DNA of 8,137 nt. Source: Rhodospirillaceae bacterium. Its GTDB lineage: Bacteria; Pseudomonadota; Alphaproteobacteria; UBA828. This document shows, in pieces, positions 1 to 6,118 of this stretch. A program made the translations under genes and the position numbers. The notes under the pieces are model-generated. The model made no database searches. It was not told the DNA's origin and saw nothing but the letters and a program-made list of their open reading frames with translations. How positions within the stretch are numbered: the first letter of the stretch is position 1; the number at the start of each line of letters is the position of its first letter. Location: the NCBI GenBank assembly GCA_028819955.1, contig JAPPKP010000214.1, forward strand, positions 2,306-10,442, read 5' to 3'.

Positions 1-97
1 TTTTTTTTGTTTTTCACCGGCCCCCCCCCGCCAATTAAAAACGGGGGGGGGGGGGCGCGCCGGGGGGGCCCCGCGCGGCGCCCCCGCAAAGGTACGC
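1..97. other. Low-complexity contig edge, probable sequence artefact
   Basis: This stretch lies downstream of the solute-binding protein stop codon and consists largely of homopolymers: T8 at 1-8, C9 at 21-29, G13 at 43-55 and G7 at 62-68. Nothing else in the window resembles it. C9G (21-30) and CG9 (42-51) are complementary around an AT-rich 11-base loop, and GGGGGCGC (51-58) pairs with GCGCCCCC (78-85). On the minus strand the second hairpin is followed by a C run and then TTTTT (37-41), so a rho-independent terminator for the operon could be hidden here. The run lengths make poor base calling or assembly at a contig end the simpler explanation. I do not support any coding region here. Confidence 0.7.
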
Positions 98-1645
98 CTA
101 GATCTTGTAGCCGAGCGACCGCGCGCCCTCCACGAAGTTGGCGTACTGGGCCATCTGACTATCGATGCCCAGCTTCTGCACGATCTGGACCCATTCCTCG
201 GCCGCCTCGTCGAGCGCCTGCTGGCTGGTGAGCTCGCCGGCGATCGCCTTCTGGATATTCCGGCCGAGCGCGTCGCCGTACTCGGACGCTCCTTCCCAGA
301 AGAACTGAGGGTAGCCGACCTCGACGTTCTTCAGGCCCGCGTCGAGGTGGTTCCGCGAGGTGTCGAAGTTCTGGAAGATGCCCGAGTTCGTGGGCCAGAT
401 GTCGCTGGTCCCGCGCTGCGGGTTGGGCTCCAGGTATTTTTGGGCCGCGGCGTCGGTGTAGTGGCTCAGGCCGAACGGATCGGAGCCGCAGTACTCGTCC
501 GCCACGATGTCGTCCGAATAATCCGGGTGCGACATCCGGTAGAGGAAGTAGAACGCGGCTTCCTTCACGTCCTCCGGCGCGTTCTTCGGAATGGCGCCGG
601 TGCGGCACCAGAGCGAGATCGCGCGGTGGTTGATGGAGCCGTCCTCTTGCGGCCAGCCGGGGACGATGTCGCCGCGCTGATCCTCGGCGCGCTCCATGCC
701 CTGCTGCTGCACCGTGAACTCGGCCAGGTCGATCCACCATACCGACATCACGTCGCCGCCCGACTGCCAGCGCTGGATGCTGGTCGAGAGGCCCAGGGAC
801 TCCTTCCCTGGAGGGCCGAACTGGACGATCTCCTTGAACAGATCCAACGCCTCGACGGCCTGGGCCGTGTTGATCGTCGGGTTCATGTTCTCGTCGAAGT
901 AGTTGACCCCGTTGCCGGCGGCCACGTCCATCCAGAAGCCCCAGCCGAAGTTCGGCGGGTTGATCACCATGGACGAGCCGTAGACGCCCTCGGACTCGCT
1001 GAGCTCCTCGGTGAAGAACTGCGTCGCATCGAGGAACTCGAACCAGGTCTTCGGCACCGCAAGCTCGCGCTGGAAGCGCTTCGAGAACCTGTCCCGCAGC
1101 TCCGGGCGCTCGAAGAAGGACTTGCGGTAGTGGAGGATGTGGATGTCGCCATCCAGCATGATGCCGTAGGTCTGGCCGGCCCACTTCGTGTAGAACTCGC
1201 GGTAGGCGGGCATGACCCAGTCCAGATACTCGGACGTGCCTTCGTATTTCTCGAGATACTGATCGAGCGGCTCGAGCTGGCCGGTCTCCGCGAACGCGCC
1301 GAAGAACAGGCTCGGGAACTGAACCCAGTCGAAGCGCGGGTTGCGGGAGAGGAGCTGCGGCAGAATCTTCGCGACCGCGTCGCCGCCGTCGTACTGCTCC
1401 CGGCTCTTGATGCCGACGCCGGCCTCCGCCATCAGATGGTCTGAGAGCCAGAGCGGGGCGTGCAGCCAGTTGGAATCCTGGAAGTAGGTCAGCTCGATAT
1501 CGTTGAAGAGCTTCTTGCCCGGCGGAACCGCCTGGGCCGCACGGCCGAGCCGTGGCGCCGCGACGCCCGAGGCGCCGAGGGCCGCAGCGCCGGCCGCTGC
1601 GCCTTTGAGGAACTTGCGCCGCGTTATGTGGCTAAACATACCCAT
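98..1645 (-). CDS. Tat-exported ABC solute-binding protein, family 1 (CUT1, UgpB/MalE-like)
   Basis: This 515-residue protein is the periplasmic receptor of the ABC importer encoded upstream in the same operon; it should bind a sugar, polyol or similar solute and hand it to the two permeases. A twin-arginine signal is visible at residues 8-14 (TRRKFLK), followed by an Ala/Gly-rich hydrophobic stretch and a likely cleavage site after AQA (37-39). No lipobox is present, so it is probably a free periplasmic protein. Family-1 hallmarks are YGIMLDGD (160-167), HYRKSFFE (172-179), PKTWFEFLDATQFFTE (198-213) and the C-terminal AIAGELTSQQALDEAAEEW segment (467-485). It is rich in Trp and Tyr, as expected for carbohydrate stacking, and longer than the usual 400-450 residues. 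The ATG at 1645 is chosen because AAGGAG lies 7 bases upstream; an in-frame TTG at 1669 would place that site inside the gene. It is the last gene of its operon. The substrate cannot be assigned. Confidence 0.93.
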   Translation of the reverse strand: MGMFSHITRRKFLKGAAAGAAALGASGVAAPRLGRAAQAVPPGKKLFNDIELTYFQDSNWLHAPLWLSDHLMAEAGVGIKSREQYDGGDAVAKILPQLLSRNPRFDWVQFPSLFFGAFAETGQLEPLDQYLEKYEGTSEYLDWVMPAYREFYTKWAGQTYGIMLDGDIHILHYRKSFFERPELRDRFSKRFQRELAVPKTWFEFLDATQFFTEELSESEGVYGSSMVINPPNFGWGFWMDVAAGNGVNYFDENMNPTINTAQAVEALDLFKEIVQFGPPGKESLGLSTSIQRWQSGGDVMSVWWIDLAEFTVQQQGMERAEDQRGDIVPGWPQEDGSINHRAISLWCRTGAIPKNAPEDVKEAAFYFLYRMSHPDYSDDIVADEYCGSDPFGLSHYTDAAAQKYLEPNPQRGTSDIWPTNSGIFQNFDTSRNHLDAGLKNVEVGYPQFFWEGASEYGDALGRNIQKAIAGELTSQQALDEAAEEWVQIVQKLGIDSQMAQYANFVEGARSLGYKI

Positions 1646-1652
1646 TTCGTGT

Positions 1653-1658
1653 CTCCTT
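1653..1658 (-). promoter_or_regulatory. Strong ribosome binding site of the solute-binding protein gene
   Basis: The minus strand reads AAGGAG here, 7 bases before the ATG at 1645. It is the best Shine-Dalgarno match in the operon and decides the start codon over the upstream in-frame TTG (1669) and the ATG two codons downstream (1639). Efficient translation fits the usual excess of binding protein over membrane components. The surrounding 63-base gap (1646-1708) shows no clear hairpin. Confidence 0.8.
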
Positions 1659-1708
1659 CGTCCTTTCAACCAAGAAACGTTGCCGCTCGGTACTACGCCC
1701 GGTCGCGA

Positions 1709-2809
1709 TCAGGCGATGAGAGCTTCCGACTCCGCGTCGAACACCATGATGTCCTGGGGCCGGTAGTAGAGCGTGATCGGCTCATCGTGCGCCCACGAGC
1801 CCTCGGCCGACGCCAGGGCCTGAAAACTCTGCCCGCCCCGGCGCAGGGTGAGGATGGAGCGCTCCCCTAGATATTCATGGATGTCGATCGTGGCGTCGAA
1901 ACTGATCGTGCCCGTTCGCGGCGTGCATAACAGGTTTTGCGGACGGATGCCAACGACATAGCGCTGGTCGTCGCGAGAGCGCAGACGGGCTGCGGTTTCG
2001 GCCGTCGGACGCAGCGCGAGATCGTCCGCGCGCAGAATTTCCTCCCCCTCTTCCTCGACGAATCGGGCGTCGAAAAAGTTGGTCGGCGGCTCGCCGATGA
2101 AGTCGGCGACGAACCGGGTCGCGGGCGTGTCGTAGAGCTCGTCGCGCGTGCCGCTTTGCACCAGGCGCCCCTGGTGGAGCACCGCGATCCGGTCGGAGAG
2201 CGCGATCGCCTCCATCTGATCGTGGGTGACGAAGATCATCGTGCTGTCGAGCGATTGATGCAGGCGCTTGAGATCGAACAGCATCTGGAAGCGCAGGTGC
2301 CCGTCCACGTGACCCAGCACCTCGTCGAGGATGAAGGCGGCGGGCTCGCGGATCAGCGCGCGCGCCAGCGAGACCCTCTGCTTCTGGCCGCCGGAGAGCG
2401 TGTTGGGCTGCTGGTGCAGGATGTTCTCGATCTGGAGCAACCCGGCCAGCTCGCGCACGCGGCGGCGGCGCTCGGGCTTCGGAATCCCCCGCGCCTCCAG
2501 CGGGAAGCCGATGTTCTCCTCGGCGCTGAAGTTGGGGTAGAGCGCGTAGTTCTCGAACGCCATCGCGACGTTTCGCGCCTGCGGATCGAGGTCGTTGACC
2601 ATGTCGCCGTTGAACAGGATCCGGCCCGACGTCGCCTGCTCCAGGCCGACGATCATGCGCAGCGTGGTCGACTTCCCGCAGCCCGAGGGCCCCACGATGG
2701 AGACGAACTCGCCGTCCTCCACCACGAGGTCGAGGTCGCGGACCGCGTGAACCTGCTGGCCGCGGCCCTCGTAGACCTTGTTGACCTCGCTCAGCCTGAC
2801 TTCCGCCAT
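1709..2809 (-). CDS. ABC importer ATPase B (MalK/UgpC-like, CUT1)
   Basis: This 366-residue cytoplasmic ATPase should energise the importer, probably paired with ATPase A. In order it has Walker A GPSGCGKS (40-47), a Q-loop region AFENYALYP (84-92) with Glu86 where Gln is normal, an intact signature LSGGQKQR (138-145), Walker B FILDE (159-163) with the catalytic Glu, and switch His196 in VTHDQMEA. The C-terminal third (about 240-366) is a TOBE/MOP-type regulatory domain, including VGIRPQNL (286-293). The segment after Walker B reads DEVLGHVDGHLR instead of the family-typical DEPLSNLDAKLR, so the Pro and the D-loop Ser and Leu are replaced. The length is normal for MalK-like proteins. The gene starts 5 bases after the ATPase A stop codon, with only a weak Shine-Dalgarno sequence, which suggests translational coupling. 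The family assignment is firm; the substrate is not known. Confidence 0.94.
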   Translation of the reverse strand: MAEVRLSEVNKVYEGRGQQVHAVRDLDLVVEDGEFVSIVGPSGCGKSTTLRMIVGLEQATSGRILFNGDMVNDLDPQARNVAMAFENYALYPNFSAEENIGFPLEARGIPKPERRRRVRELAGLLQIENILHQQPNTLSGGQKQRVSLARALIREPAAFILDEVLGHVDGHLRFQMLFDLKRLHQSLDSTMIFVTHDQMEAIALSDRIAVLHQGRLVQSGTRDELYDTPATRFVADFIGEPPTNFFDARFVEEEGEEILRADDLALRPTAETAARLRSRDDQRYVVGIRPQNLLCTPRTGTISFDATIDIHEYLGERSILTLRRGGQSFQALASAEGSWAHDEPITLYYRPQDIMVFDAESEALIA

Positions 2810-2814
2810 CGCCG

Positions 2815-3924
2815 CTATCCGTCGAACAGGGAGACGCCGTTCTGCATGTCGAAATAGTGCACGCGCTCGGTCCTGAGCGCGATCCTGAGCGGCTGGCCAG
2901 GTTCGATATGCGCGTCGGGTGCCGTGATCATCGTGAGCTTCGCGCCGCCGACGTCGGCGACGAGCACGCCCATGGAGCCCAACGCCTCGTAAATCTCGGC
3001 GCGGCCCTCCATCACGTGCCGCCCGCCTGCACCGGCATCGTCCGCCAGCGCCTCCAGATGCTGCGGCCTGATGCCGGCGACCAGCGTCGGCTCGTTGCGC
3101 GCCTCCAGGGCGGAGACGTGATCGGCGGCCAGCGGGAAGGAGAGCTGCGTCTCCTGGCTCGCCACATGGAGCGCGCCGTCCGCCCGCCGAAGCGTGCAGT
3201 CGATCAGGTTGATCGGCGGCTGGCCCACGTGCTGCGCGACGAAGAGCGAGTTCGGCCGCTCGAAGATGTCCCGCGGCAGGCCGGTCTGCACCAGCCCCGC
3301 GCGCCCCATGATGCCCACCCGGTCGCCGAGCGAGAGCGCCTCGGTGTAATCGTGGGTCACGTAGATCGTCGCGACGGCGCGGAGCGCCTCGAGGCGGTGG
3401 AACTGTTGGCGCAGCTCGTAGCGAATTCGTGCGTCGAGATGGCTGATCGGCTCGTCGAGGAGGAAGACCTCGGGCCGCTTGACCAGGGTGCGCGCCAGCG
3501 AGATGCGCTGCATCTGGCCGCCCGAGGCCTCGTTCGGTCGGCGCGGCAGCAGCTCCTCGATCCGCAGGATTCGCGCCACCTCGACGATGCGCGCCTCGAT
3601 CTCGCCGCGCGGCAGCTTCTGCGCCCTGAGCGGGCTCGCGATGTTGTCGAAGACGCTGCGGTGCGGATAGAGCGCGTAGCTCTCGAAGGTGAGCGCCACC
3701 GGCCGATGATAGGGCGGCACCTCGGTGATGTCCTCGCCGTTCAGGATGACCCGCCCGGCATCTGGAGATTCCAAGCCGGCCACGATGCGGAGCAGAGTCG
3801 TCTTGCTGATGCCGGACGGCCCCAGGATGCAGAAGAACTCTCCGTCCTCGATGGTCAGGTCGAGCTCGTCCAGGATGGGATAGTCCCACCCCTTGCAGAT
3901 GCCCTGGAGCTCCAGCCGCGCCAT
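2815..3924 (-). CDS. ABC importer ATPase A (MalK/UgpC-like, atypical Walker A)
   Basis: This 369-residue cytoplasmic ATPase is the first of two MalK-like subunits in the operon. Its Walker A reads GPSGISKT (35-42): the glycine directly before Lys41 is Ser40. The Q-loop region TFESYALYPH (79-88) has Glu81 in place of Gln. The signature is EASGGQMQR (132-140), with Ala in place of the first Leu. Walker B FLLDEP (154-159), the SHLD D-loop (161-164) and switch His191 (VTHDYTEA) are canonical. A C-terminal TOBE-type domain runs from about 240 to 369, including AGIRPQHLE (283-291). The ATG lies one base beyond the stop codon of the preceding permease gene, and AAGGG (3930-3934, minus strand) sits 5 bases upstream, overlapping that gene's last codons. 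Asymmetric motifs in A and B suggest a heterodimer like GlpS/GlpT or XacJ/XacK, but pairing is inferred only from the operon. Confidence 0.94.
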   Translation of the reverse strand: MARLELQGICKGWDYPILDELDLTIEDGEFFCILGPSGISKTTLLRIVAGLESPDAGRVILNGEDITEVPPYHRPVALTFESYALYPHRSVFDNIASPLRAQKLPRGEIEARIVEVARILRIEELLPRRPNEASGGQMQRISLARTLVKRPEVFLLDEPISHLDARIRYELRQQFHRLEALRAVATIYVTHDYTEALSLGDRVGIMGRAGLVQTGLPRDIFERPNSLFVAQHVGQPPINLIDCTLRRADGALHVASQETQLSFPLAADHVSALEARNEPTLVAGIRPQHLEALADDAGAGGRHVMEGRAEIYEALGSMGVLVADVGGAKLTMITAPDAHIEPGQPLRIALRTERVHYFDMQNGVSLFDG

Positions 3925-3925
3925 C

Positions 3926-4765
3926 TCAGCCCTTCACCACGCCGAGCGAGAGGCCGCGCACCATGTAGCGGCGCAGGATGATGAACAGCACCACCGGCGG
4001 GATCATGGCGACCAGGCTGAAGGCCATCACCAGGTTCCACAGCGTCTGGCTGCCGCTGGTAAAGCTCGGGATGATCACCGGGAAGGTCTTCACGTCCGTC
4101 CCGATGAACATGTTGGCGAACAGATACTCGTTCCACGCGAAGATCCAGCACAGCATGGCCACCGCGATCATGCCGGGGCCGACCAGCGGCAGGGTGATCG
4201 TGAAGAACACCTTGAAGGGCTTGTGGCCGTCCACGTAGGCCGCCTCCTCCAGCTCGCGCGGCACGTCGCGGAAGAAGACCATCATCAGCCACACCGCGAG
4301 CGGCATGTTGAAGACCAGATAGAGGATGATCAGCGCCATGTGCGTGTCGGTGGTGCCGAACAGCTCCTCGAACAGGAAGAACATGGGCAGCAGCACCGCC
4401 ACCGGCGGGAACATCCGGTTGGAGAGGATCCACATCGCCACGTTCTCGCCGCCCGACTGGCGCGGGAAGCGCGCCAGCGCGTAGCCCGCCAGCGTGCCGA
4501 AGAAGAGCGACAGGATGGTGTTGCAGGTCGCGATGATGAAGCTGTCGACCAGCGACTTGAAGTTGCCCGGCTCGTTCCAGATCGCCGAATAGTTCTCGAA
4601 CACGAACACTTCCGGCCAGAACGTCGGCTCGATCCGGTTGACCTCCGCCACGTCCTTCAGCGAGGTGATGATCTGGAAGTAGAAGGGGAACGTGATCAGC
4701 ACCAGCCACACGCCGAGGAAGATCAGCAGCAGCAGCCGGACCAGCCTGTAGTTCTTGACGCTCAT
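3926..4765 (-). CDS. ABC sugar-type importer permease, MalG/UgpE-like
   Basis: This 279-residue inner-membrane protein forms one half of the transport channel. It has the usual MalG-like pattern of about six membrane segments: roughly 9-30, 72-97, 108-132, 142-164, 196-215 and 243-264. The cytoplasmic EAA loop that docks with the ATPase is clear at 173-193 (EEAAYVDGHKPF, continuing to TLP). The ending ILRRYMVRGLSLGVVKG is typical of MalG-type C-termini, which reach into the ATPase interface. The ATG at 4765 has GAGG on the minus strand (4774-4777) 8 bases upstream, overlapping the stop codon of the partner permease, so translation of the two is likely coupled. The next gene, ATPase A, follows after one base. 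Confidence 0.95.
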   Translation of the reverse strand: MSVKNYRLVRLLLLIFLGVWLVLITFPFYFQIITSLKDVAEVNRIEPTFWPEVFVFENYSAIWNEPGNFKSLVDSFIIATCNTILSLFFGTLAGYALARFPRQSGGENVAMWILSNRMFPPVAVLLPMFFLFEELFGTTDTHMALIILYLVFNMPLAVWLMMVFFRDVPRELEEAAYVDGHKPFKVFFTITLPLVGPGMIAVAMLCWIFAWNEYLFANMFIGTDVKTFPVIIPSFTSGSQTLWNLVMAFSLVAMIPPVVLFIILRRYMVRGLSLGVVKG

Positions 4766-4775
4766 GCCGGCGGCC

Positions 4776-5807
4776 TCAAGCGATCGCCTGGGCGCGCAGC
4801 ACGCGCTTCAGGTAGCGCAGGAAGAGCGTGATCAGGACGATGGCGAAGAGGAAGATGATCCAGGCGTAGGCCGCCGCCTCGCCGATCTCGAACTCCCGCA
4901 CACCGCGCTGATAGGCGATGTAGGCAGGCAACTCCGACGACTGCGCCGGCCCGCCCGAGGTCATGACGTAGACCTTGTCCACGAATTTGTACGCATCCAT
5001 GAAGCGGATGATGAAGGCGATCGCGATGACCTCCTTCAGCATCGGCAGCGTGATGCGCCGGAGCGTGAGGAAGGGCGAAGCACCGTCCACCCGTGCCGCT
5101 TCGTAGATCGAGGGTGGCAGACCCAGTCGGCCGCTGAAGACAATGAGGAAGGGCAGCGAGGTCCATTCCCATATGTCGGCGATGGTAATGGTCCAGAGCG
5201 AGACGCCGATCTGGAACCACTCGATATGCGCCTGGATCAGCCCGATATCGAGCAGCGCCTGGTTGATCGCGCCGTTCGACGGGTTGAAGAGGAAGCGCCA
5301 CAGCACGCCCACGATCGAAGGCGGCAGCATCATGGGCATCACCAGGATGACCAGGATCACCAGCCGGGCCGCGTTGTTGCGCACGCAGTGGTGCAGGATA
5401 AGCGCGAGCGCGGTGCCGAGCACCACCTGAAGCACGGCGCCGAAGAACAGATACTGGATCAGGTGAAGCACCGAGCCGTGGAAGCGGTCCGAGGTCAGAA
5501 CCCGCTCGAAGTTGGTGAAGCCGATCAGCCCGTAGTCGCCCTTGAACAGGCTCACCATGTTGATGTCGTGAAAGGCGTAGTACGCCATCTGCACGGTGGG
5601 ATAGGCGACGATGAAGAGCAGCACCGCGATCGGTATGCCGACCATGACCCGCGGCACCCAGCGGTTCACGATCAGCGAGCGCGCGCTGCTGCGCTTCTTC
5701 TTGAACCAATCGGGGAGCTCGTCGTCCTGCCAGTGGCGGATCGTCGCGGCGGACACCGTGTAGTCGCGGCCGCTTCGCGTCGGCCCCTCGTCCGTGCTTA
5801 CGGCCAC
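4776..5807 (-). CDS. ABC sugar-type importer permease, MalF/UgpA-like
   Basis: This 343-residue inner-membrane permease is the other half of the channel and the first gene of the operon. A hydrophilic, charged N-terminal tail of about 50 residues precedes the first membrane segment (about 55-77). Further segments lie near 114-138, 148-171, 201-225, 258-274 and 310-332. The EAA docking loop is at 236-256 (EAARVDGASPF, continuing to ITLPML), followed by the family-typical VYVMTSGGP (279-287). The start is taken as GTG at 5807: two codons upstream is an in-frame TGA (5811-5813), so no longer product is possible in this frame. No convincing Shine-Dalgarno sequence precedes the GTG. A start a few codons further in cannot be excluded, because residues 1-50 carry no conserved feature. 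It overlaps nothing and ends 10 bases before the MalG-like gene. Confidence 0.93.
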   Translation of the reverse strand: MAVSTDEGPTRSGRDYTVSAATIRHWQDDELPDWFKKKRSSARSLIVNRWVPRVMVGIPIAVLLFIVAYPTVQMAYYAFHDINMVSLFKGDYGLIGFTNFERVLTSDRFHGSVLHLIQYLFFGAVLQVVLGTALALILHHCVRNNAARLVILVILVMPMMLPPSIVGVLWRFLFNPSNGAINQALLDIGLIQAHIEWFQIGVSLWTITIADIWEWTSLPFLIVFSGRLGLPPSIYEAARVDGASPFLTLRRITLPMLKEVIAIAFIIRFMDAYKFVDKVYVMTSGGPAQSSELPAYIAYQRGVREFEIGEAAAYAWIIFLFAIVLITLFLRYLKRVLRAQAIA

Positions 5808-6118
5808 GCGTCAGTGCCCGATTCGGATATCCGCCGGGACCATCGGCTTGGGATCGGCACTGCCTCGCGCGCAAGGACGGGGGCGCGTGCCCGATGACGC
5901 GACCGTCGCCGGCCGATTCCGGTCAGTCACAATCCCTCCCTCGTCCGCAGCCGGCCGGCCGCGTCGCTCACCTCGCTGCCAGTACTTGACCCGCTCATCC
6001 GGGGGAGTCAAGCGAGGCCCGCTTGCCCGCCTTGGGGCCTTCGCGCGCCCACCGAATCGCCGCCCTTGCCGCGCAATCCTGTCTACTGATCCCGACAAAT
6101 CGGTTAGGTTCCCGCGCC
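5808..6118. other. Divergent intergenic region between the ABC operon and the MATE gene
   Basis: These 311 bases must hold the promoters for the leftward ABC operon and, most likely, the rightward MATE gene. I see no credible gene: the frames that are open here show Arg/Pro/Gly-rich translations without motifs and run antisense into the MATE gene. Visible structure is the CTTGAC/GTCAAG inverted repeat around 5985-6012, a 10-bp perfect palindrome CGGATATCCG at 5824-5833, a repeated GTGCCCGAT at 5814-5822 and 5887-5895, and CGCGT/ACGCG around an 8-base spacer at 5884-5901. TTGAC elements occur on both strands within the inverted repeat, but neither has a good -10 hexamer at the right distance, so I call no promoter. 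Confidence 0.6.
5971..6017. repeat. Composite inverted repeat, candidate operator or hairpin
   Basis: CTTGAC (5985-5990) and GTCAAG (6007-6012) are perfect inverted copies 16 bases apart. The outer CCTCG (5971-5975) is complementary to CGAGG (6013-6017), extending the stem across a 9-base bulge on one side. Inside, CC (5991-5992) can pair with the GG at 6004-6005 if A6006 is bulged. The symmetry places a TTGAC, -35-like element on each strand. The location between two divergent transcription units fits a regulator-binding site, but short stems arise often in GC-rich DNA and no cognate regulator is in the window. Confidence 0.35.

Noticed and set aside
7..231. A 74-codon plus-strand open frame at the left edge
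   Set aside because: It is built from homopolymer runs and then runs antisense into the binding-protein gene.
1709..3889. A 726-codon open frame that looks like a fusion ending in ATPase B
   Set aside because: Its first half is the wrong frame of ATPase A and reads as Arg/Pro/Gly-rich sequence without motifs. The true ATPase B begins at the ATG at 2809, in a different frame from ATPase A, which has its own stop at 2815-2817.
5814..5895. Direct repeat GTGCCCGAT (5814-5822, 5887-5895) and palindrome CGGATATCCG (5824-5833) as operator sites
   Set aside because: Short GC-rich matches like these arise by chance. The 73-base spacing does not suggest a paired binding site, and no regulator is known.
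4755..5897. A 380-codon plus-strand open frame opposite the MalF-like permease
   Set aside because: It is antisense to a gene with a clear EAA loop and membrane segments, and its own product is rich in His, Arg, Gln and Asp with no recognisable motif.
5986..6014. Sigma-70 promoters using TTGAC on either strand of the inverted repeat
   Set aside because: The hexamers 16-18 bases downstream (CAAGCG on plus, CAAGTA on minus) match a -10 box poorly.
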